Assembly (NCBI GenBank): GCA_029531795.1
Contig: JAPEIS010000002.1
Coordinates: forward strand, 2,108,001-2,172,000
Length of the DNA stretch: 64,000 bases
Reading direction: 5' to 3'
Source: Sclerotinia nivalis
Lineage: Eukaryota > Ascomycota > Leotiomycetes > Helotiales > Sclerotiniaceae
The translations under genes and the position numbers were made by a program. The notes below the pieces were generated by a model. That model ran no database searches. It was given only the letters and a program-made list of their open reading frames with translations, and was not told where the DNA came from. How positions within the stretch are numbered: position 1 is the first letter of the stretch; each line of letters opens with the position of its first letter. Below are positions 49,250 to 59,470 of the stretch, piece by piece.

Positions 49250-50761
49250 ATGCTCTCATCCCGCGTCAAAGACTACATTCACGAAAAAGATGTCAAACCC
49301 GGCGATCTAGACGGCTATAAACACTACAAAACCAAAACGGTAACAGTGACATCAGATGGAAAGGAGAGAGAAGCATCTATCAAAGTATACGAAAATAGCA
49401 AAGGAGAACATAAGAAAGTCTTAATAGGACCCATTCGTTCGAGCAGCAGCAAGACAGAGAAATCAGGCGCGCGTCATTCGGGTGGTGATTATGTCTCTTA
49501 TGAAAGCCGTACTACCACTGTTACGGGGGGACGGGAGAGACCGGCTCTTATTAATTTTTCTATGAATAAAACTGTTGTTGTCAACAACGGTACGGGAAGC
49601 GGAGATCATAAGAAACATCGTAGACATGGGGATGGCCATCGAGAAAGAGACCGTGGAGAAAGAGATCGCCCTCGTGAGAGCGATCGTGGAAAAACATACC
49701 GTACTGGTGATAGGCACCGTCGAGATAAGGAAGATTCCGTTCGCGGTAGCGACCGTAAAGATAGAGATGACCGCTTTGATGAAAGTGACACAGAGGATCG
49801 AGAAAAACGCAGAAGAGATCGTCAAGAATTCAAATCTAGCAATAGCAAGGCGCCATATCGTGAGCAATCGAGGACCAGAGAACCTGATCGCTCGGGCCGC
49901 GATAAAGAAAGGAGGTTCGATGATGATTCGGAGTCTGAGGATCCTCGGAGAAAACCTTTCAAGGAGGCACCTAGTATCGCACCTTCTGAGAGGCAAGGTT
50001 CTGTAAGACAAGGTTCTGTAAGACAGGGTTCTGTAAGAGAGGGTTCTGCGAGGGAGGGTTCTGTAAGACAGGGTTCTGTGAGAGAGGGTACTTTACGAGA
50101 GGGTACTTTACGAGAGGGTACTTTACGAGAGGGTTCTGCGAGAGAGGGTTCTGTAAGACAGGGTTCTGTGAGAGAGGGTACTTTACGAGAGGGTACTTTA
50201 CGAGAGGGTTCTGCGAGAGAGGGTTCTGTAAGACAGGGTTCTGTGAGAGAGGGTACTTTACGAGAGGGTACTTTACGAGAGGGTACTTTACGAGAGGGTT
50301 CTGCGAGAGAGGGTTCTGCGAGAGAGGGTTCTGTGAGAGAGGGTACTTTACGAGAGGGTTCCGTAAGAGGGGGTTCTGGAAGAGAAGGGTCTCTAAAAGA
50401 GCCTGCTACAAGGGAGCCTTCTATAAAAAGTTACACAAGTCAAGGACACAGTCAAACTTCGAGCCGAAAGCCGGAGGCAAACCGACCTCGAAGTCCTTTA
50501 GTACCACCACCACCATCTGTGGGCAGACCAGCCTCTATCACCTCAAATCGCTCGAATGCCGTGGGGAGCGAAAATCAAAATTCTAACCTTCCGGTTCGCT
50601 CGCTCGCCAATAGTCTCAAACAGACACGTTTGGATGGCGATAACGGCTCAACATCTAATTATAGTGCCACATCAACGCAATATCAAAGAAATGCGGAAAG
50701 GCGACGCCGGGAAAGAAGAAATCCAGACGAGGCCGATGAGCTTAATGACATGGAGCGATAA
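49250..50761 (+). CDS. Basic/charged protein with a 27-copy tandem pentapeptide array
   Basis: Single exon from ATG 49250 (a TTG nine codons upstream is in frame but unlikely), 503 aa. The N-terminal 110 residues are the most ordered (MLSSRVKDYIHEKDVKPGDL, YKHYKTKTVTVTSDG, SYESRTTTVTGGRERPALIN). Then comes a very Arg/Asp/Glu/Lys/Ser-rich stretch (about 120-245; DRHRRDKEDSVRGSDRKDRD). Residues 248-382 are the pentapeptide array (unit R-E/Q-G-S/T-V/A/L). A Ser/Pro/Asn-rich tail ends in RRRRERRNPDEADEL. No signal peptide or membrane helix. The RD/RE-rich text resembles nuclear or RNA-associated low-complexity proteins, but the array matches no family I know. Function unknown; moderately sure of the gene because the frame is long and the repeat stays open. 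Confidence 0.8.
   Translation: MLSSRVKDYIHEKDVKPGDLDGYKHYKTKTVTVTSDGKEREASIKVYENSKGEHKKVLIGPIRSSSSKTEKSGARHSGGDYVSYESRTTTVTGGRERPALINFSMNKTVVVNNGTGSGDHKKHRRHGDGHRERDRGERDRPRESDRGKTYRTGDRHRRDKEDSVRGSDRKDRDDRFDESDTEDREKRRRDRQEFKSSNSKAPYREQSRTREPDRSGRDKERRFDDDSESEDPRRKPFKEAPSIAPSERQGSVRQGSVRQGSVREGSAREGSVRQGSVREGTLREGTLREGTLREGSAREGSVRQGSVREGTLREGTLREGSAREGSVRQGSVREGTLREGTLREGTLREGSAREGSAREGSVREGTLREGSVRGGSGREGSLKEPATREPSIKSYTSQGHSQTSSRKPEANRPRSPLVPPPPSVGRPASITSNRSNAVGSENQNSNLPVRSLANSLKQTRLDGDNGSTSNYSATSTQYQRNAERRRRERRNPDEADELNDMER
49991..50395 (+). repeat. 15-bp minisatellite inside the coding frame (27 units)
   Basis: 27 consecutive 15-bp units, all in frame, encode R(E/Q)G(S/T)(V/A/L/G). The units form a higher-order block of SA, SV, QSV, TL, TL (TL) that recurs three times. 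The last three units (RGGSG and REGSL among them) and the first are more diverged. The whole array is a multiple of three with no stop. Confidence 0.95.
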
Positions 50762-51331
50762 ATGAGCACATTTTCGAAGAATCGCAGGGATATACGCTTT
50801 TGGTCTCGGAACAAAAAGCGACGTTCTGCTGATGTTCGAGGTCTGTGGCTAATGATGGGATTTTTAGTTTATTAAAAAAAAAAATTTTGGTTTGGCGTTG
50901 GAGTTGGGAATTATATATGAGTAGACACATTAGCTAAAGGAATACGAAAGTCAAAATGGTTTGGTTTAATTGTATCGTCTTTAAAGATCATGAAGAATCT
51001 GTGAACCTTAATATTGACTGTCTTCATCTAATCTACTCATGACATTTACTGTTCAAATAGGATTAATATGTGTCTAGGTACAATGTTCATCTGGATTGCG
51101 TGATTTCTAGGGATGAAGATGTATTTCAGAGGATGTAAAAGCTAGCTAGACTCCTCATTGGTTCCCCACGCTTTTCACGAGATCCGCCCCCACCATGACC
51201 TCTCCTTGGGATTTATTTTTATCCGTTCGTATCGCAAATCAGACCAACAAATAAATACAACCTACGATCTACAATCTACAATCTACTTCAAAACAAGACA
51301 AGAATTCAAGGTTACAATTCGGATATCCAAG
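50762..51331. other. Intergenic region
   Basis: 3' region of the previous gene and promoter of the next; an A-run lies at 50873-50884. Nothing else recognised. Confidence 0.5.
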
Positions 51332-51985
51332 ATGCTCATCACAGGAATCGCTCATGTAAACCTTACGGTGCTGCCTGGCACTCTCCATCTGGCAAAGAAG
51401 TTTTACGATGAAGTGTTGGGATTCACATCGGTTGCGGTGCCAGTCTTACAGAAGGATCATCTTGCTTGGTATATACTCTTTCTTCCTCTCCCTTCTATAC
51501 CTTACAGTATTCCATACTCCCCTCAATTAACCTACCCAATATCCACATCTTCCTCCATCGCACTAACCAGCTCCAAAAAGGTTCGACATAACACCCCAAG
51601 GGCAACAAATCCACATCTCGGACTCTGGATCCCCTTCAGAACCAAAATCTTCTCGTCATCCTTGTTTTAAGGTCGCCAGTCCAGAGGCTTTGGTAGAGTT
51701 GCAGAAGAAGATTTGGACTTTTTTTGAGAGTGAGGAGGCTGGAGAGGCGAGACCGAGGGAGGCTGATAAGCCGGGAGAAGTCGATAGTGGTGAGTGTTTG
51801 AAGTTTTTATTTTGTGTAGAGAAGTGTTACTTTTTGACATGCGATGGCGAGAAGGAGAGGTCGTGGGAGTGGATTTTTGGATGGTTGATAATGACTGTCC
51901 TTATCTAGGAGCGAAGGGAGTGGAATACCCGATCAGGTTCTTTGCGAGGGATTTTGCGGGAAATAGGTTGGAGTTTAGTTTGTAA
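51332..51985 (+). CDS. Glyoxalase/bleomycin-resistance (VOC) fold protein
   Basis: Exons 51332-51468, 51581-51789 and 51909-51985, 140 aa. The beta-alpha-beta-beta-beta unit begins ITGIAHVNLTVLPGTL, with the candidate metal-ligand His in HVNL, then AKKFYDEVLGF. The second module ends EYPIRFFARDFAGNRLEFSL, where the Glu in GNRLEF is the usual last ligand. The VOC fold serves glyoxalase I, extradiol dioxygenases and resistance proteins; substrate cannot be told. Intron joins restore text at each end: LAW-FDITPQG across intron 1 and SG-AKGVEYPI across intron 2. Frames 51158-51670 and 51690-51908 are the unspliced views of the same gene. Confidence 0.82.
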
Positions 51986-52819
51986 GAGGGATTATTGCAG
52001 TGAGTGTTTCCATTCTTTTTATATATGTCCAGTTTTTAAATCCTATCAAACGTCGTCACAGGCAACTTGTTATGATTCCTATTTTCTTGCCGTTGTTGAA
52101 TATGATTTATTTTGTTTTTGGAGTTAATGCAGAGATCTATATCGTCCTCTTCTTTTCTTATCTACTTTCCAGTGAATAATTTATAGATAGTGTAATTCTC
52201 TTATATCAACTACTTCTATTCCGTTGGTTACCAGCTGATGTTCACAATCTCGAGTCCTAACCACACAAATGTACTATAGACAGAATTTCACACTGCAACC
52301 AGAAACCGATCGGAGTTTTTTGCCAAATTCACTATGATGCTTAATAGCAGAAAGTGCGGGACCAGAAACTGGAATTGGGATTGGGATTGAAGACGGTCGG
52401 TCAGTATTATTTTAGCCGCCGCATACGTTTGACCATCTTTGCGGCCCGAGTTCTTCCAACTTGGGACAGACAACCAACTTAATAGGACTTTTCTGAGGCC
52501 GAACAACCCTTGCGCCGTGGCACTGTTCTTGTGAGATCCATAATGAATTTCTTGGTGTGCTGTAAAGATGTATGGAAGGAATGAACAAACCAACTGCCAA
52601 GTGTGGATGACGAACTCTTCAGTACGCAATTGAAAATTTGTACGAAGGGGGCTTTCTAGTACTTTTGTTTATCTACTCATACATTCACTCTTTTGTTAGC
52701 ATATGTTATTGTCTTTCATTCATTCCACTAAAATCATCGTTCACAATCATCCCTATTCATCACAACCACCCCAAAACCCCTCACACCCAGACTCTCCATC
52801 ACCAACAGCCCTCTAAACC
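51986..52819. other. Intergenic region
   Basis: Nothing recognised. Frame 52288-52629 on the minus strand shows no protein features. Confidence 0.45.
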
Positions 52820-53164
52820 ATGCCCTCCCTCCCACCACATCTCCTCCAACACCGCTCAACCCCCAACCCCCAACCCCAACACCGCACGCCCTTTCCCCTC
52901 AAACCACGCACCCCATCCTCCTCCTCCGACTCAACCACCTTCGAAGTACCCAACGCCGACATAAAAGTCACCAAGAAACAAATCGACGCTTATGAAAAGC
53001 TCATTCAAGATTTACCAGATGATAGCAAGAAGAAATTGAAGAAGTTGCAGAGGGAACATGGATTGACGAGGGATCAGCTGATTTTGGCGGCGTTGAAGGA
53101 GTGGGCGCCGCAGTATGTGGGGGCCTTTAAGATGGCGGAGTTTTTTGGGATTGTGAGGGTTTGA
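52820..53164 (+). CDS. Small conserved-looking helical protein
   Basis: Single exon, 114 aa, start in good context (aaaccATGc). The first 45 residues are Pro/Ser/Gln/His-rich and disordered. The rest is a predicted helical domain: ADIKVTKKQIDAYEKLIQDL, KKKLKKLQREHGLTRDQLIL, then ALKEWAPQYVGAFKMAEFFG. No signal peptide or membrane segment. I do not recognise a family. The helical part has normal protein composition, which argues for a real gene. Confidence 0.6.
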   Translation: MPSLPPHLLQHRSTPNPQPQHRTPFPLKPRTPSSSSDSTTFEVPNADIKVTKKQIDAYEKLIQDLPDDSKKKLKKLQREHGLTRDQLILAALKEWAPQYVGAFKMAEFFGIVRV

Positions 53165-54129
53165 TGGGATGGAGATGAGAAGGAGGGAAGGGAAAGAAGA
53201 GAGAAAAGGAGGAATTGATGATAGGATTGAGATGGCTGATGGTTAGTAATGGTAGATGGTATTAGATGTACGAGCTCTAGAGGTTGAGTTGAGGACTTAC
53301 ACATAAGAATATATTTCCCTAAAATTCGTTCATATCCTCGAATTTGTAACCTTAAAGTATATCCACATTATTTTTGCACATCAGCAAAAAGTACTTGATA
53401 AGAAAACATCGCCGCGCCTTCAAAAATATATACATACCTACATACATACATACATACGTGCAAGAATATCATTTTAAGAATATCAAAATAACTTTAGAAC
53501 CTACAACGTACTTGAAAAGTAACCAAAGGATGGAAATCCGGTAGATTATACTAGGGATTCTATCTATTCTAAACCCGGTTTTGATGCTATATTTAGGTTG
53601 GGAAGTTGATGGGGTTGATTAAATCAATAGTTACTTAATTACCTCTGCCAAAAGAGAAAATAAAACAAAGAAGCAAAGCAAAATAATATGTACGAATTCA
53701 TGTTAACTGACTCGATACGCACCCACCTAGTATGGGGTATTAGAATACTCTTGCTTATCTCGACGATCAGCGTCGGTAGAATAATCGCGTGTTCTTGCAG
53801 ATTAGAGACTTAGCAAGGAAGCCACGAATTCTTCTTGTTGGAGTATGTGTGAGTTGTTGAATATAATATCTCACGGTTTCTAAGTGATTGGTGGTCATGG
53901 TACTAACGGTATACTCGTATGTGCATTGAATATTGAGTATTGCTATATGACCAAAAAAGGCTAATGATCATCTCACGATTTCTAAGTGAGGATTTTTAGA
54001 AGTAGAAAGCGAAAAGCAGGAATAAGATAAGTTGGAGTCGATCCATCTTCTTGTATAATTCCCCCAAATACAACAACACCACAACTCAAAAACAATAGCA
54101 ACCCACCCCCACCAATCCAAATCTAAAAC
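53165..54129. other. Intergenic region with a diverged duplicate
   Basis: A 20-bp imperfect repeat tctcac(g/a)(g/a)tttctaagtga occurs near 53868-53888 and 53971-53991, about 100 bp apart. No gene supported. Confidence 0.5.
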
Positions 54130-56106
54130 CTACTCCCACAACTTCTTCACCTCCTCTTCGCTCAACCTTCTAATATGAACTTTACTAGCCATATCCGGGA
54201 TATTGTTCCATCCAAACGACCAATCCTTCAACCTATCTATCTCTTTCCAGTCGTAGTTCATGAGAAATTCAATCAGCATTATTTTTTCAATCGTGAGGGC
54301 TACATATCGACCTGGACATGCGTGACGACCTGGCATTTCGTTAGTACTGTTCGTTTCTTCGAAGCCGCAGACAAGTGACTCATCCCCTGGCTCATGTCAT
54401 ATAGATTTGACGTCCGGGAAAAAAGACAAGAAGGAATAGCCAAACATACCATATCCGAAACTCATAAATCTCTCGCTAGGATTCGAGCCCGCTATACTCT
54501 CATCCCTGGTTCTAAAGCCATTGAACACCTCCGGGTTATCATAATGTATATCATCCTGATGAATAGCCCAAGCTAATCCCTCAATCCTCTCCCCAAAAGG
54601 AATATGAATGATTTTTTCCCCATCCTCCCCTTTACTAACAAAATCCAGACCCTCCCTCCTCGCCACCTTTCTACTCCCCAATGTATATCCCAACGGATGT
54701 AATCTCTGACTTTCCCTCATGAAGGCATCCAAACTCTTCAATTCTCCAAGACTCTCCCTATTCCACACACCTCCAAATTTCTTCCATACATCTCTAATCT
54801 CCTTTCTCATAGGTTCCACATACAACTCCTTGCGATGTCCAATAACATCATAAAGCACATGCGTAAACGTAAGCGTCGTCGTATCCACCGTCGCAAAAAA
54901 GAACCTACAAATCCTATTATTAACCCCCCACACCACCTCCCTATCTCCCTTCCCCTCGAATTTCTTCTTTCCTCTCACATCCTCCACCAACATGGGCAGC
55001 ACAACCCCCCTCTCATAATCCTCACCCTTAACATCCCCCCTAACCAACGCAAGCACATCCCCCGTCACCCCCCTCTCAATCACAGCAACCTGTCTCGAGG
55101 TCCCCATCCACGGCGCCATAAACCGATGACTCCACCTAGGCAACCTCCTCAGTAACATCCCCGAGAAGAAAATCCCCCTCGCAAACGTCGCCACATTATC
55201 CACCCACGCCCCATCACCCGAGTATTTCTCACCACACAAAATCCGACTTACGATGCGCGCCAGCGAAACATTAACATGTGCATACAAACAAGTACGAGTC
55301 CAACCCTCCTGATCCTTTTCCTTTGAATCTCCCGGCGCAAAGTTTTGCCGAAAGGCAGTTGTGGTTTCCGAGAGGAGGAGCGGGATGATTTCAGGGATGC
55401 AGCGGGTTAGTTTGGTGATGAAGGCGATCAGATCTTCGCTTTCGGCCGAGATAAAGGGTCGCATTAGGAGGAACTATTTGTTGTTGATATTAGTATATTA
55501 TTTTTACAATTTGTCGACTTCTTACCCCACTCCTTGGATCAAATCGAATCATATTGCATGATGATGAAATCATCGCATTGTATTAAAAACGTGAGGATAT
55601 AGAATAGAACCAAAAAAAAACATACATCTTCATTCGCCTCATAAGAATCCAAATCCGCCGTCCCCATCTTCCCCGCCTGCGCAAAAACCGAGGTAGGCAA
55701 TGCCCACTGAGGACCCAAAGCTCCATTCATTCGAAAAGCCTTTCCATTTTTCGAATACTATTTATTCATTTCAATTAGCCACTACTATATAGGATATTTC
55801 TGTATATCTTTTTCCATGCAATTGCTTTCCAAACACCATTCCAAACAATACCCATCATCCCCCCCCAAAAAAATACAAAAAATAGAAAACAAAAATATCA
55901 AAACATAACCTTACCTTCTGATAAGCATTAACCAAAAGTTGCTTGCCCGATAAACCCCTCCACGTCAAGGTTTCCCACCACGAATTGCCTACCAGCGGAG
56001 CATCGGAACCATACCGCTGTAAGCGCAGATATGATTTTAACTGAGAAGATAAAGCCCAAGTAATAAACACAATAACCAGTGACGAATATAGGGAGAGGAA
56101 TTCCAT
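54130..56106 (-). CDS. Cytochrome P450 monooxygenase
   Basis: Minus-strand exons 56106-55915, 55757-55626, 55473-54450 and 54329-54130, all in frame, 515 aa. The N-terminal helix (MEFLSLYSSLVIVFITWALSS) anchors it in the ER. YSKNGKAFRM marks the early substrate-region strands. The K-helix ExxR is ESQR in AFMRESQRLHPLGY. The meander has FNGFRTRD. The heme motif FGYGRHACPGRYVALTIEK spans the third intron, with the ligand at C454. The oxygen-binding I helix is RFFFATVDTTTLTF, where TVD replaces the usual AGxD/E. All key residues are present. The substrate is unknown; fungal microsomal P450s often serve secondary metabolism or detoxification, but no partner synthase is visible nearby. The join of exons 2 and 3 is the least certain. 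Confidence 0.9.
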
Positions 56107-56727
56107 TTTAGAAATATCACTGGACTGCTGTTCTTGGAATTGAGAAAACGGAGCTACAAAGTGCAGAAGCAAAGATCAAGGATTTCGTGAATGCATGGAA
56201 TGAATGTATTAGCTGTTAATATATATGTATGATTGAGGTTCCAAGTACTCCGCACCAACCGTTGCATCTATCTATTTTCCGAGTATCCATGCGCTATTTA
56301 TTCACTATGATTTCCACATACAAGCAAGTTTGAGGCGGGAATCTTGGTATAGAGCAGCGGCACATCGCTTAGAGATTCGGGATCTAGATGCGAAAAAAAT
56401 ATTCACTGGCGGATTTGTGACACCATTCCGAAAAATCCACATTTTATATGGGGATCAAAGATCTGATTGATAAAGTCTCTAAGCTTGATTGGCCCTAAAA
56501 GTTCAAGCTTGAAAAAAACTCACCCATATATACCAGGATTTGATTCCATCTCCACAAGAAAGTGTACAAGCGATATGTCTGACATACCCCCTGATTCTCT
56601 GTAACCGACCTCTCTTTAACCGACCCTGTATCGTACCCAAGAACGCCATTTGCAGTATCTAAAACCGCAAACCAATCCATTGATACAGCCATACACCAAT
56701 CCCATAAACCCACATTTGGGCAAAAAT
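56107..56727. other. Intergenic region
   Basis: P450 promoter and the 3' end of the PKA gene; TACTCCGCACCA at 56246-56257. No gene supported. Confidence 0.5.
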
Positions 56728-58277
56728 CTAAAATTCCTTGAAACAATCGTCCCATTTTGCCGCGAGCTCCTCTGTGTATGGTTCTCTTCCTTCTTTTTCA
56801 TCGGGATACAAATCAAAATTTTGAGCATCGCCTGGATATCTCAAAGGGGGTATAATCGGACCACGGTATTTCCTGTAGTATACATCTTCCCAGATCACTC
56901 CTTGAAAAAATGGATGATCTTTAACTCGTGCAGCGCCACCAGATATATTTCCGAGACGATGTGATCGATCGACCGTGCAAAATTGGCGAATGATATCTTT
57001 TGCGGCAGATGAGATAGCAGGTTCAGCAGGGAAAGAGACTGGCTTGGTAACAATTCTAGCCGGCTTTTGTGTTAGACAATGTGTAAATTGATTAGAGACA
57101 ATAGGGAAATGATGGTGAGATACATACTGCTTGTAAATCTCTATCGGGTTCGAATGCCAAAAGGGTGGATACCCCGTCAGGAATTCGTAAATCAATATAC
57201 CCAAAGCCCACCAGTCAACGGCTGTTGTATGGCCTTTCGATTGAATAACCTCTGGCGCAAGATACTCTGGTGTACCACACAAGGTATATGTTTCCCCTTC
57301 ATTATTGTTAATGAACGGCCGACACAGCCCTCGAATTAACGCAGCTTACTGTTTCCCAAACGTTTTGCGAATCCAAAATCAACCAGTTTTATATGTCCCT
57401 CAGCATCCAACAACAGGTTCTCTGGTTTCATATCTCTATATGCGACCCCCTCCCGCTCGTGTAAAAATTCAAGGATCAAAACTATCTCGGCGGCATAAAA
57501 TCGTGCTGTGTTCTCGTCGAATCGTTTGGCTTTTCGTAAATAAGAAAATACTTCACCTCCAGGGCAGTAGTCAAGCTTAGTAGAGACAAAAGTTAGTTTA
57601 ATACCCAAGATAAAGCCCCACGGGACCGGGTCCGATTGATAATGGAGATAGAAGGTTTTGGGAGGACCTGATTAACTTACTAGCATATACAATGAATCGT
57701 GATCAGCAAAAGAAGTAATTAATGTAGTAATGAAAGGATGCCCAGCAACATCTGCAAGAACCGAACGCTCATGATTGACATGATCGACCTGTTTAAGTTT
57801 GATGACTAGACATTGTCAGTAAATGGAATCGGCTCTATTTTTACAGCTTGATATTGCCTTCGACTTTCCGTAAGACCTTCAGCGCGAAGACCTTATCGCG
57901 ATCCTCTTCTGCGGGGTTCGCAAGACGTGCAAGCCAGCTACACGGTATAAAATCAGAAATATTCAAGCGAGATGATTGGGGTGAATATCGTACACGCGAG
58001 CGAATGTGCCTATTCAAGCAAAATCAATTAGCATACTTTATGCAGGCTCCGTCATTAAGCTACACAGCACAACACATATCATCCGCAGGGAAACCTTACC
58101 AGTTCCTAACGTTCTCACTAACTCAAAATCTCGCACACTCAAACTCCTCGAACTTGCTCCCAATTCTTTATCCCTTGAATTTTGCTGGATCTCTTTCGGA
58201 GGGAAAACATGCTGCTTCTGACCGAAATGAGCCACGAATTGTCTTTCTTCAGCCGCAGCCGTCGTGGTTTCAGCCAT
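56728..58277 (-). CDS. cAMP-dependent protein kinase catalytic subunit (AGC kinase)
   Basis: Minus-strand exons 58277-58100, 58009-57994, 57937-57858, 57805-57681, 57575-57350, 57296-57128 and 57055-56728, 373 aa. The Gly-rich loop is LGTGTFARVW (58-66), with the lysine in FALKVLRK (K85), [12 protein letters not shown] as catalytic loop, VDFGFAK, and [12 protein letters not shown] as activation segment. The C-tail ends FKEF, the FxxF motif of PKA. PKA phosphorylates targets of the cAMP pathway; fungi usually have two catalytic subunits, and the divergent YRDMKPEN loop may mean the second isoform (inference). Exon 2 is only 16 nt. Intron 3 starts with GC: the GT a few bases further gives a frameshift and stop, while GC-AG restores [11 protein letters not shown]. 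No catalytic residue is missing. Confidence 0.95.
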
Positions 58278-59470
58278 TATGATAGCGAGGGTGCTAGGAG
58301 AAGAATGTCGTTGCGCCTCTTATTGAGAACTTCCTTCGCGGGCTTACTAGAAGCAACTGACTACAGTAGCCATGCGGTTGTCGCAAACCTTGAGATACTT
58401 GTTTTCGAGAGGGATGGTGGGGCCAAGTGTTGAGAGGAGATTCCTATGGATATACCAATACTTTGTATTATGCGACGACTTGGGACCGAGCTTTGCGATC
58501 GATACAGTATTCCGAGCAAGTACCAGTACAGAATAGTACGTACGGTCTTTGTATAGCAATTGAAAGGTTAAATCCAGTCCCAACTCCGTATCTGATCAAT
58601 TGATTTTTGTGAAGGGACCCTTCAGGTACAATGTTGATCTATCGTAAAATTTGAGGAATGTAGCGGAGTGTGGTGTCTTGCCTTAGTTCGCTCTCTCTCT
58701 CATTAACTGTGCCTAGAATACACTTTGTATAGTGGGGGTTATCATGACGTTTTAGTTTGGGCTGGGCTAACAGTTTCATCCGATAAAAGCCTAGATTTAC
58801 CGTAAACCGGTTGAGAAATCATCATAGTAAAAAGAAGTTTATCTTTCATCCGAATTCCATCGATGATATTTTCCTCATGATATATACCTAGTATAACTCA
58901 AAAAGTGATGCTATTCCCATCATGTTTTAATCGTATGATTTGATTTTGTCATTTCTCAAGTAACAAGAATAAAGAAATGCTTTAAATTGGTGTCTCAACC
59001 ACATCTCCTCGAATCGATGATGAATCCCTGAAAAGATTCGTCATACACGTGATCAATATTCACATCTCAGATCGATTACTCATCACACCAAGTTCATTCC
59101 CAAATTAGAAATGTTGAAGCAGGGATGGAGAATTTTACATTTCTTTTTATATAATATCTCGATAGATATATATATATATATATACATATACATCTAAGTA
59201 AATGTATCATAGATATAGTTCAAGGTATTTTGCTGAAGAAATCATGATCATGTATTACCTAGGTATGATTGTATGGATTGCATCGTATAATTCCGTCTGC
59301 GTCGTCTCTTTCTTGTGCCTCAAAACTGGTATCAACCCTCGACATGCAGTCATCCAATACTTCCCACCACAACGCGGCAAATCTTAAATGTGGACAGAGA
59401 GATAGTTTCTGAGTAAGCTGCTTCCACAGGGTTTCGTAACGTTTCATGAAGTTAATGTCGGCATCCATCA
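58278..59470. other. Intergenic region
   Basis: PKA promoter region and beyond. AT microsatellite near 59165-59185 and the palindrome TACCTAGGTA at 59256-59265. No gene supported. Confidence 0.5.

Noticed and set aside
37856..58099. GT donor for PKA intron 3 instead of GC
   Set aside because: The nearby GT at about 57848 shifts the frame and meets a stop within a few codons, while GC-AG restores conserved kinase sequence.
54130..58277. P450 and PKA as part of a secondary-metabolite cluster
   Set aside because: No synthase, transporter or pathway regulator lies nearby; PKA is a general signalling gene.
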